Shown piece by piece: positions 1 through 8,900 of a stretch of 41,454 nt of DNA (its first letter is position 1; the number at the start of each line of letters is the position of its first letter). The DNA comes from a virus, in the IMG/VR virus record IMGVR_UViG_3300037504_000709, positions 1 to 41,454 of that record, one strand, 5' to 3'. The translations under genes and the position numbers were made by a program. Under the pieces are notes generated by a model, which worked only from the letters and a program-made list of their open reading frames with translations, had not been told where the DNA came from and made no database searches.

Positions 1-117
1 AGTTAGCAGAAAGAGAAACTGTCCCGTCTGCGTTGATGTATGTTTCATCCATTGCTCCGTTAGGTATGCCTGTAAAGTTTGTACCGTCAAATGTTGGGCT
101 GGAACCACTTGTCACGT
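1..117. repeat. Terminal direct repeat, left copy
   Basis: These 117 bases are identical to 41338-41454. The repeat lies inside a fibre gene and the reading frame continues perfectly across the join, so it most likely marks a circular or circularly permuted genome closed by an assembly overlap rather than a biological long terminal repeat. Confidence 0.95.
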
Positions 118-322
118 CTTGGTCTATAAGGGTGTGACTGCTGCCATCAGATGAGATGTGATCGTAACTTTCAATTATTTGTGTAACAGTAACATCATTA
201 CCATCAACTTGATTATCAAAAAGCGTTAAATCATCACCACTAACTGTTCCTCCATATATGGATTGACCACCAACTCTTCCCTTTGGTTTTACTCCACTTT
301 GTCTTAATTTAATATTACTCAT
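1..322 (-). CDS. Tail fibre protein, N-terminal part (continues at 41337-40163)
   Basis: The gene starts with ATG at 322-320 (MSNIKLRQSG) behind an AGGAGGTAAT-type ribosome site and runs off the left end. Joined to the right-end segment through the 117-bp overlap it encodes about 498 residues. The first 75 residues have no recognised domain and probably attach the fibre to the virion. The segment SSPTFDGTNFTGIP is shared with the fibre encoded at 13644-14786, showing module exchange. Function as a fibre is inferred from the repeats in the C-terminal part and from the neighbours. Confidence 0.8.
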   Translation of the reverse strand, partial: MSNIKLRQSGVKPKGRVGGQSIYGGTVSGDDLTLFDNQVDGNDVTVTQIIESYDHISSDGSSHTLIDQDVTSGSSPTFDGTNFTGIPNGAMDETYINADGTVSLSAN

Positions 323-332
323 AAATTACCTC

Positions 333-737
333 CTAAATTAACGCTCCCTTATAAATAGTTTGACTAGCAGTTCCACTAATTGCATATAAAGCGTTATCAG
401 AATCATTGTATGACAGCTCTAACACATCTCCTGCATCTAATTTAGCTATAACTCCAGTTCCATCAGTTGCAACTCCGGTTTTTCCTATATAAATATAATC
501 TGTGTTAGATTGATCTGCCTGAATTAATACTGATTCTGTTTTGCCCGTAAATGTAATTTCTACCTCACTAGTTCCTACGGTTACTGCTCCTCCCTCTACA
601 TCTTCGCTGATTCCCGTTCCGCCAACAATTGTGCCATCTGGATTCACGATGCGTACTGCTGGTACATCTGATCCATCCACATCAACTGCTGTAAATTTGC
701 CATGCTCTCTATCTGTTATGTGATTTGAAATACTCAT
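333..737 (-). CDS. Small virion appendage protein (134 aa), function unknown
   Basis: The 134-residue product is acidic and rich in Gly, Thr, Val and Asp, with alternating hydrophobic pattern typical of an all-beta phage surface protein; there is no signal peptide or membrane segment. It has an AAAGGAG ribosome site just upstream and is followed 10 nt later by the fibre gene at 322. I do not recognise a family. Position between internal virion proteins and a fibre suggests a head- or tail-decorating protein. Confidence 0.7.
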   Translation of the reverse strand: MSISNHITDREHGKFTAVDVDGSDVPAVRIVNPDGTIVGGTGISEDVEGGAVTVGTSEVEITFTGKTESVLIQADQSNTDYIYIGKTGVATDGTGVIAKLDAGDVLELSYNDSDNALYAISGTASQTIYKGALI

Positions 738-750
738 AATCTCCTTTCGT

Positions 751-1194
751 TTAAGATCTTCTGTTAGCCATAGAATGTGCTATAGCAACTGCTTGATCTT
801 GAGGATATCCCTCATTTCTTAAAATTGGTATTTTGTTTTGAATAAATTTTTGATTTCCACCACCACCCATGTCTTTATAATATCCTCCACCCATAGGTAA
901 TTGTGGTGTAGGTTCTGCTGGTGTAGCAGCCTGTGTTTTTAGTTTGTTATTAGTTTTTAGTGTATCAATCAGTGCTTTAATAATCATTTCACTTTCTGGA
1001 TCACTAGTAGCTTGACTTCCAGCTTTAGGAATACTGGGTTGCCCCATCTGGCTAGGATTCATCGGTTGTACGGGATTATCAACAGGAGCTTGAGGCGAGA
1101 CCTGTGATAGTTGTGGGGTAGCTCCTCCAGCCTGTCTTCTTTGTAGTGCCTGTTGTACTGCACTTGATAGTCCTGCATTTGGTTTTACTGGCAT
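751..1194 (-). CDS. Virion-associated protein with QAVAIA C-terminal motif (147 aa)
   Basis: The N-terminal two thirds is a low-complexity Gln/Pro/Ser-rich linker. The last 30 residues contain NEGYPQDQAVAIAHSMANR, a helix motif (G-x-P-x-x-Q-A-v-A-I-A) that recurs at the ends of many phage structural and internal proteins. It lies 6 nt after the 786-residue gene and is probably co-transcribed and co-packaged with it. The exact role is unknown. Confidence 0.7.
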   Translation of the reverse strand: MPVKPNAGLSSAVQQALQRRQAGGATPQLSQVSPQAPVDNPVQPMNPSQMGQPSIPKAGSQATSDPESEMIIKALIDTLKTNNKLKTQAATPAEPTPQLPMGGGYYKDMGGGGNQKFIQNKIPILRNEGYPQDQAVAIAHSMANRRS

Positions 1195-1200
1195 AATTTC

Positions 1201-3561
1201 CTATTTATATAAAAATGGTCTACTTTGTAATTGCTTATAATCATAATCTACACTCGGTGTTAATTTTAAACTTGGCATTCCGCCACCTTGATCTAATGAT
1301 TTGCTTTCACCCAAATTTAATGATGGGTTTTGTTGAATTTGTTCTTTTGCCTTATTCATTGATTCTTTATCTGGATTTGAATTTAAACCTTCATATAAAT
1401 CAAAAGCACTCACTCCTCTAGCACCAGCTTTAAGAGTTTGTTCACCAACGGTCATTGGTATACCATCCTTCATAGCTCCCATTAAAAGAGCTCTCATTCT
1501 TTGTTTTGTTTGAGCAGTTCTAGGCATGTTCTTTAATACTTTAAAAGCGGATTGATAGAATTTCGTTTTGTGTTTTTCTGGTAACGCTTTACTAAGTACA
1601 TCGTATCCTTTTTTTGTATAGAAAAATGTTGGATTAACTCCATATAATGCAGCATCCCAAATAGTAAGCACATCTTTTAAAGCGTTCTTTTGTTTGGCTT
1701 TTTCTATTGCTTCAGTTCCCAGTTCATCAAGTAAAAATGTAAAACGTGATTTTAAATTAGTTCCCACATATTCTTTACCATATTTTTCTGTTAAATATTC
1801 TTTTATTTTTCTTTCTGCCGCTCCAATAACTGCTTTTTTAGGTGAGGCATAATGACCACTAACATCATGTGCAATATCAGCCATACCCTTCTTTATTTTT
1901 TGTAATTCTATATCTGGAATGTAATTATTCTTTGATAGATCAAGTAATTCTTCCTTATATTCTTCTAAAGCCTTTATTCCTTTACTTACCTCTGGTCCTT
2001 TAGCAATCTTTTTTGCATTCTCAATTCCATCATCTATTAATTTTATAGCATCATCTTTTTTTATTTTTCCAGTTAACAGCTTTTTAAATGTATTCTCATT
2101 ATTTTCTTTAATTATTCCAGCAGCTTTAGATATCTTTTCTAAATCACCAGCATCTCCAAATTTTAGCAAAGCTTCTGAAACACTAACTCCAAATTGTTTT
2201 TTGAATAATGCATCTTCTTTAGGAGTTATATTATAAAGATTTTTAATTTTTCTTATTCCTTGATTTTCAAACCATTTTGATAAACCTTTAGTACTACCAT
2301 CAGTTTCTCTCATTAAACGCTCTAAAAATTCACCGCCAGATGATTCAATAAATTCTTTAGTTGAAATATCTCCAAGCTCTTTACCAGCAGTTTGCATTGT
2401 TTCTCCTGCTGCTTTTTTCAATCCTGCTTCTGTTATTTCTCCACCAAACTTTTCGATTCCTTCTTTCATTCCAGCTTCAAGCAATTCTTTACCAATAGCT
2501 TCTGTTCCCTCTTTTGCTCCCTGTTTGAATATTAATCCAAAACCTTTACCAGCAATTTTACCAACACCCATAGTTAAACCCGAAAATGCAGCATCCACTA
2601 AACCTTCTGTTAGAACAGCTTGTGCTGATCTTGTTAGGCTTGTTTCATTAGGATTGAGTAAATTTAACAACCCCTGTTTGGCTGCTTCTCCAGCCATTGC
2701 CCCACCAGCACCGCCAATTAATCCTCCACCAAATATACCTCCAGTTATACTGCCTGCGATTGGTAAAAACTCACTATTTGCTAAAAAATTAATTAATTTA
2801 CTATCAATAGCACCAGTTGATTTTTCCTCTCCAGTTTCTTCATCCACAGTTTTTACTGTTTTAAAAACATCTGGATCATAAGGCAAATCTTCAACTTTTT
2901 GTAAAACTCCACTTTCTTTATTATATGTCCAATCACCCACATCTGCTACTTCCCCCTCGAGATTTAAAACTGGTTTTATATTTACACCAGTTGCTTGCTC
3001 CCCACCTAAAGATAGTGATGGAGTGCTCATATCAGTTTGCATTTCTAAATTAGCATTTTGTGATAAAAGCATTTTTGTGGTATTGAACCAATCTCTTGCC
3101 TCTTGTTCTGTTGAAGTTTCATCTGGAATATTTTTTAATAATGCTTCTAATTCAGTTTTCTGTGGAGCACCAGCACCAATTGCCCTATTAATCAGTGGAA
3201 TAGCAAGATCTCTCATTGCTTTATATGATCTTATTTCTTGTTGTTGCTGTGTTGGTCCAGTAATACCACTAAACAAACCCCTTCCCAATCTTTTGCCCCT
3301 AGCTAAAATATTTCTTCCTTCTGCTAAATCTCCACCAAAATATTTCTGTTCCATTAAACTAATCGCATTTAAAGCCTTTCTACCCTCTTCTTGCGTTTCT
3401 GTTGTTTGACTGGATGGAGACTGTAATTCTCTTAACGTAGCTTGCTGTTTTGCTCTATTCAGTATTTTCTTTTCTATTTCTTCATCAGATTTACCATACG
3501 ATCTTGCAGTTTGTCTGAATTTTTCTACATCTTGTGGATTTAAAAAGTTTAATGATGGCAT
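1201..3561 (-). CDS. Large internal virion (ejection-type) protein, 786 aa
   Basis: The product begins MPSLNFLNPQDVEKF and is mostly helical and Lys/Glu-rich. One Gly/Ala-rich hydrophobic stretch at about residues 270-300 (SITGGIFGGGLIGGAGG) could insert in a membrane. No tape-measure-like periodicity, peptidase or transglycosylase motif is visible. The size, helical composition, amphipathic glycine segment and position in the tail/internal cluster of a podovirus-like genome fit an internal protein ejected with the DNA. The short motif S-L-x-L near both termini (PSLNF, PSLNLG, PSLKL) recurs and could be a sorting or interaction peptide. The assignment is by context only. Confidence 0.65.
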   Translation of the reverse strand: MPSLNFLNPQDVEKFRQTARSYGKSDEEIEKKILNRAKQQATLRELQSPSSQTTETQEEGRKALNAISLMEQKYFGGDLAEGRNILARGKRLGRGLFSGITGPTQQQQEIRSYKAMRDLAIPLINRAIGAGAPQKTELEALLKNIPDETSTEQEARDWFNTTKMLLSQNANLEMQTDMSTPSLSLGGEQATGVNIKPVLNLEGEVADVGDWTYNKESGVLQKVEDLPYDPDVFKTVKTVDEETGEEKSTGAIDSKLINFLANSEFLPIAGSITGGIFGGGLIGGAGGAMAGEAAKQGLLNLLNPNETSLTRSAQAVLTEGLVDAAFSGLTMGVGKIAGKGFGLIFKQGAKEGTEAIGKELLEAGMKEGIEKFGGEITEAGLKKAAGETMQTAGKELGDISTKEFIESSGGEFLERLMRETDGSTKGLSKWFENQGIRKIKNLYNITPKEDALFKKQFGVSVSEALLKFGDAGDLEKISKAAGIIKENNENTFKKLLTGKIKKDDAIKLIDDGIENAKKIAKGPEVSKGIKALEEYKEELLDLSKNNYIPDIELQKIKKGMADIAHDVSGHYASPKKAVIGAAERKIKEYLTEKYGKEYVGTNLKSRFTFLLDELGTEAIEKAKQKNALKDVLTIWDAALYGVNPTFFYTKKGYDVLSKALPEKHKTKFYQSAFKVLKNMPRTAQTKQRMRALLMGAMKDGIPMTVGEQTLKAGARGVSAFDLYEGLNSNPDKESMNKAKEQIQQNPSLNLGESKSLDQGGGMPSLKLTPSVDYDYKQLQSRPFLYK

Positions 3562-3562
3562 A

Positions 3563-4183
3563 TTATTTCCTCATATATTCTAATGCTTCTTCTCTTGTTT
3601 TAAACCTAGGCTCTCTTCTTAATCTTTTTCTCATATTCATAATTGGCATAGATATATATTTTTCAAGAAATGATGTTGAGTCTTTGGGAGTCTGATTATC
3701 TATATTCTCAATAGAAATATTAGAATTTGGAGTTAGTATTGGAGCTTTAGATTGCTTATTTTCAGATTCTTTCATAGCTGGAGTTTGTCTAAACAAATCT
3801 TCTTTAGAAGCTTCTCCAGACACCATATAGTCTGATAATGATGGAGATTGCTGTTTTGCCATCTCTTCTGGATAAGCTGTACTAAAACCATAATCACCCG
3901 ATGGAAGTTCTACTTGTACCTCATTAGTACCAAATTCAACATCAGGAAATCCTTCCTGACCACTAGCTTGTTGCTCTATTATTCCCCAATCACTAGATCC
4001 AGTATCACCATATTGTAATTCTAAAGCTCTTTCTCTTAATGCTCTATCTCTTTTTTCATTCATTTGTTGTGCATAAAGAGCTAAAAAATTATTTAAACCC
4101 GCACTAATAGCAGCATCAGACACACCTTGCTCTTTTGATTTTTGAATAGCTCGTGCTAATTGATCTGATAATGTATCTGGCAT
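3563..4183 (-). CDS. Probable internal virion protein, 206 aa
   Basis: The 206-residue protein is hydrophilic, with an N-terminal helical region (about 1-60) and a disordered Ser/Gln-rich middle, ending in a basic helix. It starts one base after the preceding stop and abuts the 786-residue gene, so the three genes look like one translational unit. No known domain is recognised. Confidence 0.65.
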   Translation of the reverse strand: MPDTLSDQLARAIQKSKEQGVSDAAISAGLNNFLALYAQQMNEKRDRALRERALELQYGDTGSSDWGIIEQQASGQEGFPDVEFGTNEVQVELPSGDYGFSTAYPEEMAKQQSPSLSDYMVSGEASKEDLFRQTPAMKESENKQSKAPILTPNSNISIENIDNQTPKDSTSFLEKYISMPIMNMRKRLRREPRFKTREEALEYMRK

Positions 4184-4184
4184 T

Positions 4185-4865
4185 TTAAAATATCTCCTTG
4201 TAATAATTTGTTCTTAATACATCTGCCAATCTTCCTTTAGGCGTATAATACTCTAAATCTAAATGCTGTCCCGTCTTTCCTGCAGTATTTCCTGTAGCTC
4301 CAGTCTCTCCTATCACATTTCCACCCTTAATGGTTTGTCCCGGTTTAACAAACACACCGCCTGGTCGCAAATGACTAAATCTTAGCATTTCACCTGTATC
4401 TTTATTTCTAACTAACACAGAATTGCCGTATCCTCTATTTAAGCTGGCTTGGACGTTTCCAGGTCCACCAACTGTTGCTTTGTCAAAACTCTCTATTACT
4501 TGCCATTCACCCTTAGGCAGTTTAGCCTGTGTCCCTCTTGGTACTGCAAAATCTGTTCCATAATTGACACCACCACTATATTTTTCATGAGCACCTCTGG
4601 CTCCAAAAACCTGTGTAATAGTAGGTGTTACATTTTGTCTTTTGTTTTTTCCTGGCATAGGACCAATAATTGGTTGATTTAAATTCATACCAGTTGCATC
4701 CATTTTACTAGGGCCTATAGGAGGCTTTGTAATTCTTGGTAAATTCATATTTACATTAGCTCCCATAAAATCAACTTCTGTAGGACTTGGTTTCATATAC
4801 TTACTCAAATCATCTAATCTAGTTTGTTTTCTATATTTTGGTAGTTTAAATCCAAAATTTTGCAT
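4185..4865 (-). CDS. M23 (LytM-like) peptidase-fold virion protein with degenerate metal site
   Basis: Residues about 85-215 (numbering from 4874) follow the M23 fold: GVNYGTDFAVPRG, FSHLRPGG, VKPGQTIKGGNVIGETGATGN and GQHLDLEYY. The canonical Zn motif HxxxD reads N-Y-G-T-D and the HxH motif reads H-L-D, so two of the three usual Zn ligands are replaced; catalysis is doubtful. I prefer the ATG at 4865, which overlaps the upstream stop as TAATG; an alternative ATG is at 4874. It probably acts as a structural or cell-wall-binding component of the tail or internal complex. The intact M23 enzyme of this phage is at 38389-39399. Confidence 0.8.
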   Translation of the reverse strand: MQNFGFKLPKYRKQTRLDDLSKYMKPSPTEVDFMGANVNMNLPRITKPPIGPSKMDATGMNLNQPIIGPMPGKNKRQNVTPTITQVFGARGAHEKYSGGVNYGTDFAVPRGTQAKLPKGEWQVIESFDKATVGGPGNVQASLNRGYGNSVLVRNKDTGEMLRFSHLRPGGVFVKPGQTIKGGNVIGETGATGNTAGKTGQHLDLEYYTPKGRLADVLRTNYYKEIF

Positions 4866-5602
4866 TACAACCATCCCGTGCCAACTTCACCAAATAAGTT
4901 TTCCATAAAAACCCCCTGCTCGGCTATAAATTCTTGATCTAAATCCTGTGTAAACTCCATCTCTTCTAATCTATTTTCAAAATCTTGTTCTTGCATAGCT
5001 AGTTGGTGTAATCTATTTTGCTCTGCTTGATCCAGTTGCATACCCATTTGAGCATTGTTAAGCAAGCGATTTAATTCCATCTCTTTACCAAACGTCCAAC
5101 CAGTCATTTCTCTTGCTTGATTCACGTTCATTAAATCATATTTCTGTTGCCAAGGCATGAGTTCTCTGTTCTGTTGGGCTTGTTCTAGTCCCATCATTGT
5201 TCCCAATTGTCTTTCTCTTTGGCTTATCTGTTGTGCGGTTTGTGCTCCAAGTGTGCCTACATCTTGTAAGCCTTGAAGCAGTGGCTCTTGTTGCTTTTGT
5301 ATTATTCTTTGTCTCTGTGGATCTGTAACCAAACTTTCTCTAGTTCTTCCTGCTACGTCTTCTGGTAATGCTCTGATTTGGCTTGCTAGATTTCCTGCTA
5401 ATTCTGAATAATCTTGTTCTCTTTCTCTTAGCTGTGGTAGTCCAAAAGTTTCTGCATACCTCTCCCTCATAGCAGGCAATCTTTCTTGCCCTGCTAGAGC
5501 TTTCCTAAAACCTGATAGGTATTGTTCTTGTTCTTTTTTTTGTTTACCCAAATCAAATTGTGTGTCTAATTTTGGTATATCAAATTCACTGTATGTTGGC
5601 AT
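4865..5602 (-). CDS. Gln/Glu-rich helical internal virion protein, 245 aa
   Basis: The product starts MPTYSEFDIPKLDTQFDLG and is almost wholly helical and rich in Gln, Glu, Arg and Leu. Its pattern of heptads suggests an extended coiled coil. There is no signal peptide. It is the first gene after the terminator hairpin at 5611-5634, and its stop overlaps the start of the M23-like gene (TAATG). Family not recognised; internal core protein inferred from context. Confidence 0.65.
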   Translation of the reverse strand: MPTYSEFDIPKLDTQFDLGKQKKEQEQYLSGFRKALAGQERLPAMRERYAETFGLPQLREREQDYSELAGNLASQIRALPEDVAGRTRESLVTDPQRQRIIQKQQEPLLQGLQDVGTLGAQTAQQISQRERQLGTMMGLEQAQQNRELMPWQQKYDLMNVNQAREMTGWTFGKEMELNRLLNNAQMGMQLDQAEQNRLHQLAMQEQDFENRLEEMEFTQDLDQEFIAEQGVFMENLFGEVGTGWL

Positions 5603-5610
5603 AATATATA

Positions 5611-5634
5611 AAAAATACTCCCATGAGGGGAGTT
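5611..5634 (-). terminator. Intrinsic terminator in the late operon
   Basis: On the minus strand the stem ACTCCC/GGGAGT with a short loop is followed by a run interrupted once (GTATTTTTTATA). It is one of three near-identical late hairpins (see 10812 and 17463) and probably reduces rather than abolishes transcription of the internal-protein genes. Confidence 0.75.
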
Positions 5635-5666
5635 AATACATCCTAATAAACTGATTATAGCATAAA

Positions 5667-5927
5667 TTAACTAAAGCTAACAGACTTCCAAGATCCGCTA
5701 TTATAAAAATATAGCTTATCTTCATCAGTTGCGTAATAAAAAAGCGATGTTGGTGTTTCTGGTCTACTAGCTATTCCGCCGATTTGTATTAAATACCTAT
5801 TAGCCTCTAAGTGCCTCTGCTTTATAGTTCCTGGCACTATTTGCGATTGATGAATAATATTTTCATCTTGTTTTTCATCAATAGGATCTAATTTTCCCAT
5901 AAACACATTTTCATGTCTTTTAGGCAT
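5667..5927 (-). CDS. Short tail appendage protein (86 aa)
   Basis: The product starts MPKRHENVFMGKL and ends in a segment, RPETPTSLFYYATDEDKLYFYNSGSWKSVSFS in part, of the kind seen at ends of phage fibre and tail-tip proteins (an S-x-Y-Y-x-T-D-x-x-x-L-Y-x-Y pattern). It overlaps the end of the 1303-residue tail gene by 8 nt, implying translational coupling. A role as a small tail-tip or fibre-linking subunit is inferred. Confidence 0.65.
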   Translation of the reverse strand: MPKRHENVFMGKLDPIDEKQDENIIHQSQIVPGTIKQRHLEANRYLIQIGGIASRPETPTSLFYYATDEDKLYFYNSGSWKSVSFS

Positions 5928-8900
5928 GTCTTCCCCTATCTGCTGCCATTTCTAAAGTGAGTCCTGTTAAGATAATAGGATCTCCTTGCTCGCTTTCTAA
6001 ATCAACTCCAAACTGTAATTCTTTTAATCTACCTCTTAATGTTTCCCTGGCACTGGTTTGCCCTAGTCCATTCTGTTCTGTAAGAATAGTCCAATTTTCA
6101 TCTCTGTTTTTTTTGTATTTTAACTTTACACTTTGTCCACTAGTTAATTCTTCAAATTCAGCTCTTATTACTAATCCAACCTTTTTATCATCACTAATTA
6201 AATCAGAATCAGTCATAAGTAATTCTAGACTAGCTTCTTCAAAACAATCGTTTGTAATTGAAATTTTATCAAGTCCATATCCTCCAACTTGTCCCCATGA
6301 CATATATAATTCTGAACCAAATGGATGAACCATACCAACTTTTATATCACTATCAGTCTGTGTTCCAAGACTAGTGCTATATTCAAACCCTAAACTCATT
6401 GGATAAGATGTGTTTAATTTACCATAAGTATAAGCTCCCTTGTATACTTCTTCACTATCTGTATCTAAACTTCCACCAATAATAATATTACCCCTCCACA
6501 TTGTCATTGCTCCTGGTGCAATTTCTAGAGTCTCATCTAAATCAACACCAGGGATTTTATGAACTATGCTTGCTCCCTCACCACCATTATAGGCTAGGAT
6601 TTTACCCTGATATCCTGCTATTGCATAAAGTGTGTTTTTTCTTGTAAATAATGCGTTAATACCACCTTCAGGTACTTTTACAAAAAAGTTATAAGTATCA
6701 CTAGTTCCATCCCAGAAGAAGATGTAGCCTTCATCATAATCTGTAATCGCATCACCTCTAGTAACTCCAATTGCTAAATATTCTCTCCATTTAGCAAAAC
6801 ATCTAACTCGATAAGAGCTAGGCAAAATTATGTGATTAGGTTCAAAAATACCACCGCCTTCAAGTTTTCCTACGTATCGCTCATTTCCTATCACAATAAA
6901 ATTTAGCATTTGTGTCATAGGATGATATGCATCATCTATCAAAAATTGGTAATATAAAAAGTATCTAGCTGTTGATAGGTCATCATTAACACTACTAACT
7001 ATAGCAGCATCACTCACGCTGCTGGTGACGTGAATATGATAGGTTCTGCCAATTGTCGGTCTCCACACATCATCGAAAATAAACTCATAAAGCCCAGTAT
7101 AGAGTTCTTCATTTTCAACGGTAAGACTTGCCACCGTGTTATTGCTAGCATCATGAATTGTGATAGTCCAATCTCCAGTACCTACAGTATCTATGTCTAA
7201 AATCAAGCTTTTTTGCGGATCTTTAGTTGGAGTTATTTCAATTTTCTGATCTGCTTCTTCATTAATAATAGTAAGTAATGTGTATGTATCTCCTGTGACA
7301 TCATTACTTAAATCTAAATCATTTCTATCTGTAATTCCATAAAATGGAACATCATCACTAAAATCAAGTTGTGCATCAGTTTCCTGTGTAATGCTTCCTA
7401 TGCTATCCTCTTGCAAAATTTTACTTGAATCATCTTCTTGCAAGATCAGATCAACACTGCCTCCACTGCTATTAGCTGACAGATTATTATTAGCAGACGC
7501 TTGACTGTCAACAAGTGTTTCATCAAATTTATAATAAGCTACCAAATTGTTTTCTTCACCATTTAATATTTTGTCATTATTATTAACCATTTCACTATCA
7601 GTTCGTTTGTCACTCCAAACACGAACATCATCAATTTTTCCATCATAAAAATTCTCTGGACTGGCTGATCCGTCTAAACTTGCTCCAACCAAAAAGTCAC
7701 TATTATTATCATCTATGGATGTGTTCGACCCAGTACGAGTTCCCAAAGATATACCATTCTTGAAAAATTCTGCACTAGAAGTACTTGCATCCCAAACTAC
7801 TCCCCACCTTTTCCACACTCCTGTTTCTATTTGATCTGATATATCAACGGAATATCGCTCAAAACTAGTTCCATCATCTGAAATGTCTAAAAATAGAATT
7901 AAATTATCTGCATCTGCAAGAGAGCTGTCTTTTGTTGAGGTTTCTCCCCAGCCACCGCCAGTAAAGCTAGTTCCATAATCAACATGACTTCTGCCTCTAC
8001 CACCGTCTCCGCCTCTTGTATTATATTCAGGATCTGCAGGAGCTCCATCTCCTCCGCTTCCACCATTGTATGTAACGTTTATATCAGAAAAATCACCAGT
8101 ATTCATCTTTATTAAAATACTACCTCCCGCTCCTCCACCACAACCTCCTCTATCATGATATGGGGGTACATCTGCTCCGTCTTGTCCATCACTTGTAATA
8201 GCTCCTGTTCCTGTAAAATTGTTTCCAAAAAGCATTAAAGCACCACCACCGTCTCCTGCATACAAGGCACTCAAAGATTTAGTTCCCCTGCCTTTACCGC
8301 CGCCTCCACCACCTGCTCCCAGATGCACTCGTGACAATTGTGCATCTCCATAAGTGCTACCAGAATTTCCACCATATCCATTTAAATCAGGATTAATAGG
8401 ATCTGGAGCATTCTCACCCTTAGTCCCATAACTGCCACCAGCTCCGCCTGCACCCACATCATCATGTCTGCTTCCTGCTCCACCTCCACCTCCACCACCA
8501 ATGGGTGGCACTACATCTGAAACCGTACAAAATGGATAAGGATTTCCCTCATCCACTAACCTAACATGAAATCCATTATAATATTGATTAGCAAATGCAT
8601 TGCTAGCATCATATGTAGTTGGTCTATTGGTAATTTTTTGATCTTCACCAGACTGACCTGCTCCAGGGCAAAAATCATCGCTGTGACACTGACATTCAGG
8701 ATCCATCTCTGTGAGCGTGTTCATAGCCCCACCTCTAAAGCCTTTGTGTGAAGCATTGATTGTTCCATTAATAGTAACTGTGCCCTTAGCTTTCCACACC
8801 ATCACACCGCCTACTGTTCCATTCCAATCTTTACAACTCCACGTTGCTCCACTATTTACTGTTACATTGTTGTATTGAGGAATTACTATGACTTGTGTTC

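Noticed and set aside
1-117. Possible true direct terminal repeat of a linear virion genome
   Set aside because: It lies inside a fibre gene whose frame runs straight through, the length is typical of an assembly overlap, and the small terminase is of the headful (P22) type.
2525-2881. Long rightward frames opposite the 786-residue gene and elsewhere in the late block
   Set aside because: They mirror coding constraints of the real leftward genes, have no ribosome sites and break the operon layout.
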